From contig NW_026944383.1 of assembly GCF_033439725.1 (NCBI RefSeq), positions 4,216,001 to 4,280,000 of the forward strand: DNA of 64,000 nt, given 5' to 3'. The notes under the pieces were generated by a model. That model worked only from the letters and a program-made list of their open reading frames with translations. It had not been told where the DNA came from and did not search any database. Made by a program: the position numbers and the translations under genes. The stretch is from Neurospora tetraspora (lineage: Eukaryota > Ascomycota > Sordariomycetes > Sordariales > Sordariaceae). Positions 24,535 to 38,335 of the stretch are shown piece by piece; the stretch's first letter is position 1; the number at the start of each line of letters is the position of its first letter.

Positions 24535-26231
24535 ATGATTTTTGTTTTTGTCGTTTAGTCCTAGTGTCACACATGGAGGAGGCTCGACCTTCTACTGAGG
24601 ACACTACTGGACACTGGACAGTGGGGATAGTATGGGAGGGGGAGGGGAGGTGACAAACAACAAGAACCCAGGGGAAGCTGGCTGGCTTATATGGACACTA
24701 CTACTCCTGAGCGGAAACACACACCTTGGAGAGAGAGCATTATCTTCTTTTTTTCACCTTTGTTGGTATAATGCAGAGAGATGTTGGAACGCTCATTCTA
24801 CCGCTGCGCTGGCAGGCAGGCTTATAAAGACAGATGGGTTTCACTACACCTGAATTAGAGATTTTCCCCTTCTCTGTTTCACGTCCAGCCACGTTGTCGA
24901 GTATAGCCTCGCGCTAGCACATCAGAAGAAAACAAAAAGAAGACCACATCCGAATTACCACCTCTTAATTACCACCTCTTGGGACAAGAAGTAAATCATC
25001 TCAACCCGTTATATTCCCCTCTCCACCTACAGCATCCGTCCATCCACACTGCCACACCTAACGGCACTGATACTTCCTTCCTTCAGGCAGGAGGTGGAAC
25101 TTCTTCAGCCACCTCATCCGGTTTGGCTTTGCCCTGGTTCAGTTTCAGCGGAGAGCCAGTTTCCTTTTATGTTCACTTAGTTACTACGATCAGGAGTGTG
25201 TTTTCTTTCACTTGTTTTTAGAAGCGAAAGATCAGCCAGTCAGATAGATACCTACCCACCTTCGTTTTGCTTTTTTTCTATTTTGTTTTTCTCCCTCTCG
25301 GAGTGTGTGGTTCTCATACTAGATACGCTAGCAAGCAAGTACATCACATGTGTTGTGTTTCTCTCTTTCTTTTTTCCAAGACAAATAAATCTGTGATGAA
25401 GATGAATAGGATAGTATAGACGGACGGACGGACGGATGCCGTAGCTACAGGTACGGAAAAGTAAAGCAAGCGAAGCGAAAAGCAGTTGCTCATCCCTCGG
25501 GAAGTTCTTGCCTTTGTGGCTACTATGATGTTCGTCGATTAGAGGTTGAGGCGAATCGAGTTACCATGTCAAGTAGGTAGGTAGAGAAATGGTGATGTTG
25601 TAGAGTGTTTCTCTTGGCTGCTATCTTCTCTTCTCGGTGAGCATGATCCGTCGAGTTCTCACACATTAGCTAGATAGAGAGAGGTATAACTTGCACCAAG
25701 TTTAATTGAGAGAAGTTATAAAAGGGGCAGGCAGTTATACCGAAGTAAGAAGTAGTCACGAAGTCATCCACAGAGATAACAGGGTACAAGTATCATTCAT
25801 GTATCTTTCTGTTTGGAGAATATAAGTGTTCAAATGCATGTGCAACGATTAACGTATAACTTTCCCAAATGCCCCATTCATTCTATGTGTAAGTCGAAAC
25901 CCAGCCAACCCTGTCATTCGTCTGTGGAATAGAAGTATAGGTCCCATATAACCATGTCCCTTTCCCATAGTAGCAGCAGTAGTGAATGGATTTTTCTGTT
26001 TTCACAAGGAACCCAACCCAGCCTGGGGACCAGTTCTTTCTTCCACGCGCCCTTGACACTCCCATCACTGAAGTTTCTGATTTCCTTTTCCGTCCGTCCG
26101 TCCGTCCGTCCACAGAAATCGACTGGGCTCAGCCATGTCAATCAGCCCTGACTAACCAGTCCTTTCGACTGTATGTACGTATCGTGACGAAATTCAAGCG
26201 ATAACCCAGAACCAGGATATTAAACATCCTT
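24535..26231. other. Intergenic region between convergent genes
   Basis: 1.7 kb between two gene ends, so mainly 3' regions. No gene seen. It has ACGG-type tetranucleotide repeats at about 25418-25436 and the complementary CCGT repeats at about 26090-26112. Confidence 0.5.
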
Positions 26232-27672
26232 TTAGCGCTTTCCTTTGCCCTTCTGGGTCATCCTCCGGAAAGCCTCGTGGCCGCTGTGACCAATGGGACG
26301 ATGATCGGTCGGCGCCTGGCCCGGGATGTACGTGCTCTTGGGAGCAATGGTGTAGCTGGCGGGAAGGCCGACGGGCCTGGCGCGGTTGTTGTTGCGTACC
26401 TCGGGAGCGAGGGCGCGCTCGCGCTCGATCTCGTAGCGGGACTTGCCGGCGGGACGCTGGGTCAGCGTCACTTGGGAGCTGCCGCCTTCGCGCTGGCCTA
26501 GCTTTACGGCGCTGGTGCAGGAAAGGAGAGTTAGCGCGACTGGTTATTATGGGAAGTAGACGGAGAGGATGGAGAGGAGAGAAACATACCCGACATCGAT
26601 TTCACGCATCTCGATGTGACGCTTCTTGTAATCGTCAGTCCTCTTCAGGATCAAGCGACTCCATTCGCCCAACAACCGCTCTGCATCACGCTTGATGTCC
26701 GCGCTGGGGCTCTTGCTCTTGTTGTAGTAAACGACGACCTTGCCGATTCCACTGCTCAGAAGCACGTCCTTGTTGATGGGCAGCTTCATGAGCGCGCTCA
26801 TGATGGCACGCTGAATGTTGTACGCGGGCAGACTTCCATCGTTCAGAGGTTCCAGGAAGTATCTGACAGACTGGAGGAAGTTGATTTCGGGGTCGAGTAC
26901 GGAGTCCTGGATCGCTGTCCGGTTTAGAATCGCGGTAACTTGGGGTAGAAGCTTGAGCTTGTGCACGGCGGGCTGCTTCTGTTCGCGGGCTTCGTTGTCG
27001 GCTACGCAAGCCTTCTCCATGGCGACCTTCAGGTTCGCAATCTGCTCGTCCGTCTCCTCTTCCAGGTCCTGTTCAGATCTCGGTCAGCATGCATGTACAG
27101 CAAAAACTGCACTGTGGCAATGATGGGAAACTGCCTACAATATCGTCCTTCTTTCGCCTGCGCTTGGTGGGGTTCTTGACAGCAGCGTCGATGGCGCGTT
27201 CCAAAGCGCGCCGTCTGCGCTCATCTGGAGTGAGGTTCTCTTCTTGCTGTGCTTCCCGGTCCTCTGCCTCTTTCCTAGCACGCCGCTCGCCCTCGGCGCG
27301 GACCTTGCGTGGTCGGCGCTCACCGTCGTCATCCGCAGCGTCAACGTCATCGTCACCACGCGACCGCTTCTTGGGCCTCCGTCCTTCTTTTGGCTTCTTT
27401 GTCGTCTCTGTGGTCGTCTTCCTCCGCGCCTTCAGCTTCATGGCCACATTTTCGTCAATGTCAACGGGCCGGGAGCCGTAATCGTCGCCAAACTCATTCT
27501 CGTCGATTTCGGACAGGACATCGGAATCCTTATCGTTGCCTCCATCGTTATCATCGTCATTTCCTCCGTGATTGCTTTCGTCGTCCTGGTGTGTCTCGTT
27601 GATCTGGTCCTCATCGCGATGCTCAGTGGGTTCGGCAGCAGGGGAACCCGCCGGAGAAGCGGCGTCCGACAT
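26232..27672 (-). CDS. iws1: Transcription elongation factor Iws1/Spn1
   Basis: Three exons, read on the minus strand: 27672-27139, 27068-26590 and 26511-26232, giving 430 residues. The first 178 residues are highly charged (Asp/Asn/Glu then Lys/Arg), disordered in look, as in known Iws1 proteins. The conserved TFIIS-N-like helical domain follows at about residues 240-320, with segments such as MSALMKLPINKDVLLSSGIG and a Trp in LLGEWSRLI. The C-terminus is basic and ends in GKGKR. Iws1/Spn1 binds Spt6 and works with RNA polymerase II elongation and chromatin. I chose the ATG at 27672; another in-frame ATG lies 21 codons upstream at 27735. It is divergent from the Brl1/Brr6 gene about 700 bp away. 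Confidence 0.9.
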
Positions 27673-28373
27673 GGCTGTTGCTGAATGGGTGTTGATATGC
27701 TGATGCGGACGGGATAATTCGTTTGAATAGTTCAAAAGCGGGCTTTTCTTCTAGACGCAGAAGCTATCGGCGGAAAAGAAGATGAGTGAATGGTTGAAAT
27801 TTCTGGGTTTGAGTTGCGGTTTGGTTGTTTTTAGGAATGGACAATGGTTCAAGTTCAATTCTCAATCCATCCCCAGACAAGGCAACGGGCTGGCCGCTTG
27901 GTCTGTGCGCTGTTTAGCCACGAGCAAATCTACCGCGCCGGGCGTTGCAGGCAGTCTTCGTCACTGTCACGGTCGAGCGTCACTCACCTTCAGCACGGGG
28001 TGGCTTTACACGCTGTGGGGTGTCCCTACTTAAAGACACTCCACCCCAAACTCTCTGCCCTGCAGTGGATGCAGGCACGCAGCAGAAGCCAGGGAGCAAA
28101 GTCAGTCACGACCAGGGCCAAATTATTTGGGGCCGAATTCCAGTGTTTACTTTGGCGCGCCGTTGCCACCGACGACCGAACTTTGTGTCCTGGGTAACTT
28201 CCGTGCTATCCCTGAACCCCGGAAGCTCTGTCCCCAACAAATCGAAGACCATCTGACGTCGTCCCGCCCTCTACTCTCAACCATAAGACTGCCCATCCTC
28301 CCATCAACTCCCAAGGCAAATGTGAACTTCCTAAAAGTATCAACATCGACACGCACGTCGACTGCCCGCCATC
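27673..28373. other. Divergent promoter region between iws1 and the Brl1/Brr6 gene
   Basis: About 700 bp between two divergent starts, so it should hold both promoters. No gene seen. I could not identify specific factor sites. Confidence 0.5.
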
Positions 28374-29956
28374 ATGGATCGCCGAGGAAACGAATCGCCA
28401 ATGGAATGGGAATTCGATAGCAAACCGCCCGTGGACCACACAAGCCCATATGCTTCTCTTCTGTCAAAACAACCACCACTATGTAAGTCGCACTCCTCTA
28501 CTGCAGCGACGCAACCTACAACTCCCAACGCCTCTTCTTGAAATTGACTTCGCGGTGGCACAACTTCGGTTTCGTCTTTAACGTTATGCTCTAGTAGCTT
28601 CTTGCTAACAGGACGTTATTGCACCAACAGCTTCGTTCAGTTCACAACCAGCAAAGACTAGCAACCACACGTTCGGAGCCACCACGGCTGCTCCCCGAAG
28701 CAACCTTGTCAACGAACACCGTGATACCCTTAAACCTCCTAATACATCGTTCAACCCCCAACTACACAACAAGCCGACGGCGCCCCAGTTCCGAAACCCC
28801 GCCTTTACTACACCTCAGAAGCGGCCCGATGAGCAGACGTTTGATTCGCCCTCGGAGGCGAGTCCCGCAACGACGGACATATCTGAAATGCCACCCGACA
28901 CGCCGGAGGCTATGTTCAATGACAGTTTCAAGATTCCGGATACGGCTTACACACCTCAACCAGCAGGCAAGATCATGTTCAGCAGGGCCTACTTTCGAAA
29001 TGGGAGGCAGAGGAAGCGGAAACGCCAGCCCGGCGACCGAGACGTCGGAAGCGTACGACATCGCCTCGACCATGGATCCGACGAATTTGATAGTGATTGG
29101 GAGGAGGGTGTACGACCAGGAAGGAGGCGATCCTCGACAGATAAGAATGCTAGCCCCGGCTGGCTTACCAGCTTCCTCGACACCATCAGCAAATACCCTG
29201 CTGCTCCGGCGGTGCTCTCGAGATGGTTACAATTCGTCATCAACACATTTTTGATCAGCGTTATTCTGTTTGCGGTCTTTAGCTGTGTGATGGCTGTACG
29301 CAACGACCTTTCCCGCGCCGCCGACAAGGCTCGGTCGACCCTGATGCACGAAATATCGCAATGTACAAGCAATTACCACAAAAACCTATGCGCTCCCAAG
29401 TTAAATCGGGCGCCGGCTTTGGAGCTGCCGTGCAACGAGTGGGAAGCGTGCATGAACCAGGACCCGTCGACTGTGATGATGACGCAGATCTCAGCAAGGA
29501 ATATGGCCGAGATATTGAATGAGTTCTTTACTATCATATCCTACAAAACCTGGGTAAGTTGAGATCGGCATACATTACCATGTTTTAGGCGCAATGCTAA
29601 CTTGTATCAAGGGCTTCATCCTATCAGCATTCCTGGTTGCCATCATTGGTACCAATGTAGGATTTGGCTCCCTACGAGACTCCGGAGCATTGAGACCATC
29701 CTCTCCCCGGAAACATGCAGAACCGGCACCAGTAGCAGCGCCGCCGCCGACTCCGGTTCATCCAATCTTCAGCACCCCGGCGTTTCACAACCCACAGCAG
29801 GCGTACATCTTTGCGCCCATCGAAACCCCGAGACGAGCTCGTCAGCAGTTCTTTGACGAGGCGACCGACACTGATAATTCCCCCGATGTGAGGATGATGT
29901 TGCCTCCGCGAACCCCCCGAAGAAGTCCAAGCAAAGGAGAGAGAAGAAGGGGCTAG
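28374..29956 (+). CDS. Nuclear-envelope protein of the Brl1/Brr6 family
   Basis: Three exons: 28374-28482, 28631-29553 and 29612-29956, giving 458 residues. The N-terminal 230 residues are polar and probably disordered. A membrane helix (FVINTFLISVILFAVFS) lies at about 237-258. It is followed by a lumenal segment with four cysteines (one in SQCTSN, one in NLCAP, one in LPCNE and one in EACMN). A second helix, at about 340-365, spans the exon 2/3 join (TWGFILSAFLVAIIG). Two helices around a four-Cys lumenal domain are the signature of the Brl1/Brr6 disulfide-bridge family, which acts in nuclear pore assembly and envelope lipid homeostasis. The last 90 residues are Pro/Arg-rich. Confidence 0.9.
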
Positions 29957-31961
29957 GCGTCGTGTCCACGGTTAGAGGGTTATTGGATGCTGGACTCATT
30001 TAGGAATACATGTCACCATTAGTTTAATGTTAGGCTAAGAGGACAATACTGTTATGTGTTGTTTCCCCCGCTGTATCATACAATTCCATACTGGGTATGT
30101 ACTTCTTGAAGGGTTAAGCATCAATTGCTTTCGGTCCTTCGGTACCGGAATGTGTAGGCGGCTTGAATATTTGAAGTTGATATACCATTATGTGCTACAA
30201 CCAATGAGGGACTGAGGTTGCACCAACTCCACACCTCAACTCTTGAAACGTGTGGATCTCCGGATCGGCAACGACCAACCTAGGATGTCATGCATTCGAC
30301 TGGCACGTTCCTGGCACGTGTGTGTCCTTTTGGCTTCTTTTCTTGGTTAATAGGTGCTAAAAATGTCTGGATATTCACCGTACGTAGGTTGAATCAAAAT
30401 AACCGTTGAAAAAATAGCAAATCGAGGTGTTGGTCAACAAAACCAAGCACTGTCAAAGGTAAAAGGGAAAGCTTAGCCAACAGTATATAGTTTATAAGTA
30501 AACGAATCATCGGGTTCGGTTGCTTGATAGAACAAGATGTGCAAAGACTGTTTACTTCCACGATAATTTGTGATGAATGTGTTCGATGAGTTCTGGTCTT
30601 TGACTCTGAATAGCCCCTGATACCTGACACTAGGTAGGTCCGTATTTTGTCCTTCCCCAACTCCGACTTCGCCGTGACGTCAGTGGAGATATCTCAGGGT
30701 CCATCCATCACAGATTCCCTCCACCTGTTCCCTCAAGGCCAGTCAACCAAAAACGACAAAAATCAAGGTGAATGCCTAGCGTAACCAGTAATTATCAGTT
30801 ATGCGATTACAAAGCTCCATGGCAACACCAACTCCAAATAATCTGCATGATATGTACAGATATTGTTGAGAACTCCTCCCAGACGGACTCCAACCCTCCA
30901 ACTCCTCTTGGCTGAGAGATCTCAATGCGCTCTTCCCGTCCGTTTCCACCGTGTCCGCTGATATCTCGGTAACATCAACAGACGGGATCGCGTGTATGGC
31001 ATGGAAACTAGTCCCGGTGTTCTGTGTGGTGGGCTCGTGGGGTGAAGCTCGGGGCAGCTCGGACATTTGCACGGGTTGCCAAGACATCTCCTCAATCTGT
31101 CTGCCCCTGCTTCCCGTTCTTGACTTCTCCAACTTTGTTATTCCCCATCCCGGGACGGGAGCTTCCAGTGACGGGACTTACAAGACACCCAGCCGCCTAG
31201 ACTGGCACGCCGTCCCCGATATCATCAATTGCACTCCTCAGCTGAGCGTCTACCATCTTGCCTGGCTACTACAAGGACCAGGACGATCTGGGAACAGCAT
31301 CGCGACATCGCGAGATCAGTGGGCATTCCCATTGCCGTTTCGTGATTCGCGGTAGAAAAGGTATGGAGAAATTAGCTCGTCACTTTCGTCACATCTGAGC
31401 GCGTTCTCGTCCGTTTCTCTCCAACTCTCTCGAAAGCTCTTATTCCAACTCTCTCGAAAGCTCTTATTCCAACTCAACTCGAGCTCCCATTCTTTTCCTA
31501 TGTGCTACTAGCTCGTCCAATTCCTCGATCGCCGATGCCTACAGACTCCCGTCTCTAGTCCCCACCCATCGAAAGGCATGGAGCTGCCTGACGAGCACCT
31601 TTGCAACCTGCATTGCCATGCCGTTACGAATCAACGTAATATCATCATCATCCCTGTCGCAAGCCGGGCCTTTTGGGAGTCAACATTGTTTACGTCCCTG
31701 GTCCTTTCTATAAGCCATACATGCACACACTGGTAGCCTTTAATATTCACGCATATCTCAGCTTCACTTCCTTGTACCGTTCCCTTGGGAAAGAGACCTA
31801 CCGCCCGACCGAAATCACTTCCTTGCGCCGCCTCCGTCCCCCATCGCCCGGCAGTTGTCCTTGGTCCCCCAGCACAGCATGTTAGTGCGCGTTGACCGGA
31901 TCGTTTCCAGAGTATACCGTACGGTGCGCGGTGTTTGAACAAAGGACGGCCGCCTCGAGAT
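29957..31961. other. Intergenic region upstream of the Zn2Cys6 gene
   Basis: 2 kb with no supported gene. A perfect 24-bp direct repeat occurs twice at 31421-31468, with a partial third copy, in a CT-rich stretch that probably belongs to the promoter or leader of the downstream regulator. Confidence 0.45.
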
Positions 31962-34834
31962 ATGGAACCAATGGAAGGAGGAGGCACTCCAAGCGCAAGT
32001 GGAAGCCGCCCGGTCCTTCCTGCGATATCGCCCGCTCCCTCCACAACGGCCGGAGGAAACCGTCCTACCTCTGCTTCCGCCTCTCAGCCCACGCCCTCCA
32101 CCTCTTCCTCCGGTCCGCCCACCGGTCCGCCTTCTGGTCCGCCTACCAGCCAAGCCGTCTCGAAACGCAAGAGAGGTCTGGGACTTGTCACTCCGACTGC
32201 TTGCACCGAGTGTCGCAAGAAGCGCGCAAAGGTCTGTCCGTTGGCCGGACTCTGGACTCTGAGTCCTGGTCTCCCTTCCCCTTCCATCACCTGTGATGTC
32301 CCTAAATGGCCATTAGCTAACCTCCCCATTTCTTTTATAGTGCGACGGCGAGAAGCCTTGTGGCCGATGTAAATATCAGAACACCGAATGTGTTTACGAG
32401 GTCCCTGTTCGTCAGTCTAAGGACACACTGAGGAACGAGATCGAACAGCTGAGGCGCGAGCAACGGAACAACGAGCATGTGATAAACGCCCTCAGACGGA
32501 CGGACAAATGGGACGAGGTCTTACAACGTTTGCGCAATGGCCAGAGCATTGATATGATATCCTCGTGGCTGGAGGGGACGCTTCCCTCGGGCGGTGGCAC
32601 ACTTCCCTCCATCGATCGATTAGTCGGGTCAGCTCCCGGTGCCTTCAATTTCCCGGGCGACCCAGCTGGGACTTATGGCGGCGCTATTCCAGGTTTGGCT
32701 CCCATCGGCCGATTTACAGGTCAACAGCTGCCAGGCCAGCACCCTGCGAGTCCGCATCAGCTGGCTCAGTATCAACCGAGCCAGTACCAACTGGCTCAAG
32801 GCCATCCAGGTCATCTCCCGCGTGCTATCAGACATGATCCCGAGCCTCATAGTCCCTGGAGCGGCCAGTTCTCCTCTCATTCTCAGACGGTGCGTAGTAA
32901 CTCGCTGTCAGAGGCCATGAGCTGGGCTTCGGAAAGTGGGCAGCAATCGCAGTCAAGGGCGGAATCGTGGGCGGAATCTCAAGCTCACGTCAACTCAGAA
33001 GGCCAGAGGTTCCGCGGGTTTGACCAGGTACTTGCTACCGAGGCACCGCATTCGCGGGCACCACCTATTGTATGGACGACCATTACTTCGGATAACGGTC
33101 TTGTTCAACATCTGCTGGCGCTGTACTTCTGTTGGGAGTACCCCACATTTGCATCTCTCAGCAAAGAACACTTCCTCAAGGACTTTATGGACGGGCGACC
33201 TCGGTTTTGCTCGTCCCTATTAGTGAATGCGCTTCTGGCGTTGGGTTGCCGGTTTTCCAGCCAGCCTAGTACTCGCGCGAACCCGAACGACCCGTACTCG
33301 TCGGGTGATCACTTCTTCAAGGAATGCCAGCGACTATTTTATCAAGAAGAAAACCACCACACGCTAACTACCATTCAAGCCTTGGGTATAATGTCCATCA
33401 GAGAGGCAAGCTGTGGTCGTGATTCTGAGAGTTGGTATTACGCCGGACAGAGTATTCGACTGGCGATAGAGATGGGACTGCATCGGGTTCAAGATGACGG
33501 CAAGGATTGCGACGAAAGTGCGGTTCAAGCAGCCACATTCTGGGGTGCCTTTGCGCTCGACCAGTGAGTCCAGTAAATTCCGTTGAAATGCCACGCGACT
33601 TTTGTCTAATGGTAAAATGTGATAGCGCTTGGTCGTTGGCCACCGGCTCGCCCCCCCAGTGCTCCTGCTTCCCACAGCTGCCTCCGAAGCCCGCTATCAT
33701 CGATGACATCGAGGCATCGCTCTGGATTCCTTATACAGACGATGGTAAGAATCTATCGTTTTTAGATGTTGTGCTTGGAGGTAAGCTGATGAGTGGTACA
33801 GGCGCTCCTCTGCACCAGTCGTGCGAACAACCGTCTAATGTTCGGTCGGTGTACAAATGCTTCTGCGAACTAAGCGAGCTTGTTCACCAGTCACTGTACA
33901 TCCTTCACTCCCCTGGCCGGCCGCTTACGAGCAGAGATCTGCTCAAGATATACACACAGTATCTGAATTGGTATGATAGGATACCAGAGGTGTTGCGGCT
34001 TGGACACAACTTCACTCCCGCTGTGTTGTTTGCGCAGTAAGTTCATTTATCTCTGGTCTGTTGCAAAATCTGTGACACGTTTCTAACGCTGGGCATAGCA
34101 TGTATTATCATTTTGCCATCCTTCTTCTGTTTCGGCCACTAATCAAACTCCGCATCGTTGGATCGAGCATCTCTCCGCGCGATGTGTGTTTACAGGCTGC
34201 CGATGCCATATCAGGGCTTGTGCGCTCGTACTCGCAATTGTATACGTTGAGAAGAACGCCATCATTTGTACCCTACTTTGTGCTCACGTCCTCCATTATG
34301 CACTTGGCAATTGGGGCCACGGCCTCAGTACCATCTGACCCAACTGGAGGCACAGGCCAAGCGGGACCGAGCGAACATGGCCACCACAGACCTGACCCTC
34401 GCGTTGCCGAAGCCATAAGTCGAGGAATTGCCGACCTTACGGAGATGGCACCATGCCACCATTTCGCTGAACAGGCGCTCAACATACTGAAGTACCTGGC
34501 CAAGAAGTGGAATATTGATGTAGACATCAAGACGACGGCCGGGGAGGACGGGGAGCAGCGAGTCAAGATCGGCCGCTATCAAACGACTCGACCGGTTACC
34601 AACAGCCTCAATTTCTTCGTGCCCGAAGTTACCGAGGAAGACTTTAACTGCAAATGGGGAGAGGGGGTAGAATCAGGACACGGTTCAGCTACTCGGGTGG
34701 AAGTCCAGCCTGGAAATATTAAGCATATGGCCAACGCTACAGATAATCCCCTGTTCTGGCCGTTTCCGATGCAAGGCCGTCCGATATTGGCAACGGGCCC
34801 CGAGCTGTTGGAGGCGGGCTTTGAGCTTATCTAG
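31962..34834 (+). CDS. Zn2Cys6 binuclear-cluster transcription factor
   Basis: Four exons: 31962-32231, 32341-33563, 33626-34036 and 34099-34834, giving 879 residues. The zinc cluster is split by intron 1: ACTECRKKRAK ends exon 1 and CDGEKPCGRCK begins exon 2, so all six Cys are present at residues 80-107. A heptad-like segment follows (about 115-140, rich in Leu, Glu and Arg), a possible dimerisation coil. A Pro/Gln/Ser-rich linker spans about 170-310. The fungal-specific regulatory domain follows, recognisable by SWYYAGQSIRLAIEMGLHR near residue 480 and GAFALDHAWSLATG across the exon 2/3 join. The product should be a nuclear DNA-binding regulator. Target genes cannot be read from sequence. 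I considered but cannot support naming it as any characterised Neurospora regulator. Confidence 0.9.
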
Positions 34835-37110
34835 GGTGATACATGATCACTCTCCGGCTGTTGATGAGCCTCCGGAGCAATCGATCTCTTGGCCGATTTG
34901 ATTGCCGGCAGTTGTATGGTGGATGTTGCCCAAATGTGGTCAGCGGCTTCAAAAATGAATCGGAAACCAGTGTTACAGGCTTCACAGTCGAGCAAAGCAC
35001 TAGGGCCGACCACCTGGGGACGCACATAAAAGTGTTTCGAGGGAAGATGCTGTTTCAAGTGTCTTGTTCATACCGCAGCCTGTCACGGATCTTTCACAAG
35101 CCACATGTTTGGAGGCACCGAGGAGCTCAACAGGGAGGGGGCAAGGGCGAGAAGAAGTGAGGCTCAGCACTTGTGCGGCGAAGTCGGGGAGATATGATGT
35201 ATCACGGCCGCCAAGAGAGCAACGATATCCAGGGGTGGTTGAGAGTTTTGTGGTTTGCGTTGAGAGGTAGAAGATACCGAGCAGTTATGCTGCGGACAGG
35301 GGGTGGCGAGAAAAGCGACAAACGCGTGTGGAATTCATCAAGTGCACAAACTTGCGTCATGTAAAGAGACGGGAGTTTGATGTCAGGGCACGACGATACG
35401 GCTCTTGGGGCTATAGAGTTTGGGAGAGTGTTTTTTTTGTGTTACTGGGCTTGCATTCGATACCCCCGTGTCGTCTGAGGCACACGAACGATTTTTTCCC
35501 CAAAATCATGATGTAGTGGATCATCATGGCAGGAAAGGGAGATAAAGGAAGGAAAAAAGATGAATGCTTTAACCGCTGTGCGATGTGCGATGCGGTGATG
35601 AGGGTTGCATGTACCGTTACCGATTGCTCAAAGCAGCGCGTCTACCGCGGCTTGTTGGAGGTTTGATACCCACCATTCTGATTTCTGAACATGCTGTCCA
35701 AATTGAACATTGACAGTTTTGATAAGTTTCTATCCACTTTGGTCGGCGACGATGTCGCACACTCTCAACTCCAGGGACAGATGAGACGGTGACAGTGAAA
35801 GTCACATTAAAGAAAAGGAAACAAACAATCATCCAACAGGATCTCGGAACCTCTTAGGGGCGTTTCTTGACGGTTCTAGGTTTCTCATTGGTCGCCTACC
35901 GGATCCACCCACGGTAACCCATGCTGCAGGCGAGGAAGGGGTCGTCGGTTTTTCTTGGGTGCCTTTGGGTGTTTCGAAACAGCTGACGTGCTCTTGTTTC
36001 GGATGCTACCACGCCGACCAATCGCAACGGAGAGAGGCGCTCTCTCCCTCCCACGCCTCCCTTCTTCCAAAGTGTTGGAACCCTTGCCGAACATGTCCAT
36101 GCGCTCTGCAATCTTCAAGATGCGAGGCCTCTCGACGCCTTGTGAGCATGATACATTCACGGGCATCAGAGTGATCTGTATGCCTTGTGAGGACGGGAGA
36201 TCGTGTTTGTGTGTTGATCTTTGCCTTTGGAAACATCCATCACATCACCTCGAAACCCGCAGCAAGGCTCTAACTCGAGGAGGTGAGACTGACGATAATC
36301 GTCGGCTGTTCGACCCGTTTCCCGTTTTCGCAGCCTTGAACGAGTGCAGTCAGTTCCCGTCCGTCATGTTAATTGCTGACCGCCGACGATGAGGCAGATC
36401 CGAGGTTCCTTTTTCTTACATACATACTTCTTCTTATCTCACACCCGAGTCGAGCGAGTCACATTATCCAGTGGACGCTGTGATGTTAAAGAACCCGGAA
36501 TATGCGTGAATGGGGCGCGCCGCCGTCTCACTTCTTTCCGTCCAGGTCAAGCCTCCAATTCGCCGGACTGTCTCATGGAGATTGCACCCTCTTTTTAATT
36601 ACTTCTCTCAGTCTCTCTCTCCAGTTGCCTGCTCTGCTCTCTTCGTTTTCGCTTTTCGTGACGGGGTTCGGTTTCCCTTCCCGGCTATCATTTCCTGCTC
36701 CCCTGTCCTCCCCCATCTTCCCATCACCTCCCCATGATCCTCCCCATATCCCACATTCTTCACCACCTCACCACCCCTGCCTAGTACACTATCTTCGCCG
36801 CAGCGTTCCATTGCTTTCGCGTCCCTCTTATTACTACTTGTGCTACGAATAAGGGGGTATAACCTCTTGCTTATCCCCCCTCCCTTCCCTTCCCGCGCCG
36901 CCCAGATCAAGCGCCTGCGCTTGACTGCCGAACCTTCTTTTTCTAATCTCGTATGTATGAATGGTGAAGGTACCAACTTTCAGTTTCATGGTCGGCAGGC
37001 CTATTTTCATCTCAAAACACACCCATCAACCACTTCTCAGTGGCCCATTCCGCTCGTTTTGATCGACACGGCGTTTCTGGCAGGTCCAGCCGTCCAACCA
37101 TTCAAAAGCA
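34835..37110. other. Intergenic region between two regulator genes
   Basis: 2.3 kb, no supported gene. The last 600 bases are strongly CT-rich, which suits the promoter and leader of the C2H2 gene. Confidence 0.45.
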
Positions 37111-38300
37111 ATGGACTCTTATCCCCGTGCATCCACCAACAGTCAAGCTGTGGCTCGACTACATATTGACGCCCTGACTAAATCCGGGATATCGCGCGAC
37201 GAGCTTTTATCCGCTCTCTTGGAGGGTTATAATACGACAACCAGCGAGGGTGTGTGTTGACTCGGCCCGCTCCTACACGTCAGCAAAACAGTCTTCGACT
37301 AACATGTATCAGGAGTTCCTTCGACAATGATGTCACACAACACTTCTTCCATCTTCTCAACGCAGGAGCAGCACGCTTCGACGATGAACGACAAGAGCCG
37401 TCACAACTCCGTATCGACTACCAGTTCGGGGTCATCAGGAAGGGCAAGCATTTTATCCGCGGCAACCTCAACGAGCTCGGTCTCATCACAGAACATCTAC
37501 GACACAACGGGGTCGCCATCACTCAAGACGGCACTATCAGTACCAGGAGGAACAAAAATCAACAACCGGGGTGCCTCTAAACCCCAAGGTCCTTACTGGT
37601 GCACATTCTGCAATGTCAGTTTCCAGCGCAAGTTCGACTGGAAGAGGCACGAGGACGAATTCCATGAGCGACATAAGCGTTACCCCTGCCCGGACTGCAA
37701 CAGCATCTTCTGGGGCGCCAATACCTTCAACCAGCATCACAAGAACGCACACGGGTGCACGACCTGCCCGCACGCTGGGCAAGTGGTCCGGTATACGCAA
37801 CGGAGGACGGCTTGGGCCTGTGGATTCTGCGGTGCATTCATGGGAGCTAGGGACCGGTATTTCGACCATGTGGCGCGGCACTACGAGGAGGGATGCAACA
37901 AGACGCATTGGAATCACTCGCTCGTCATTTACGGGTTGCTTCACCAGCCGGTGGTCAGCCAGGCGTGGAAGGAGTTGTTTGCGCAGCTGTATGGACATTT
38001 AGCACGCGACCAGCAGCCGATTCTGGGGTGGGACGCGGAGGCAACGGGTCACGCTCAGGGGTTCTTGGAGGGGGAGGCCCCGGGGAAGTTGCAGGATTTG
38101 CTCGAATTCTTCAAGGGCGGACGAGAGGACGCGAAACGGCTTGCGAGGTTGAGTCACGATCAGGCTATCATTCGGTCGCGTCAGGGAGTGGCTATCACGG
38201 CGATTCGGGTACCCGTGCCGAAACCGAGTGTGGAATCTTTGAGGCCGAGCTCGAAGCGATCAACGGCGTCTATGGAATCATTCAGACACAAGTCGATACT

Positions 38301-38335
<35 letters not shown>

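Noticed and set aside
27673-27735. Upstream ATG of iws1 at 27735 adding 21 residues
   Set aside because: The added residues do not resemble the acidic Iws1 N-terminus; the ATG at 27672 gives the more family-like start, though it remains possible.
31962-34834. Naming the Zn2Cys6 regulator as a known Neurospora factor
   Set aside because: The zinc cluster and middle domain are shared by very many fungal regulators and nothing specific could be confirmed from memory.
35955-36392. 145-codon plus-strand frame between the two regulator genes
   Set aside because: Overlapping minus-strand frames of similar length and no recognised domain.
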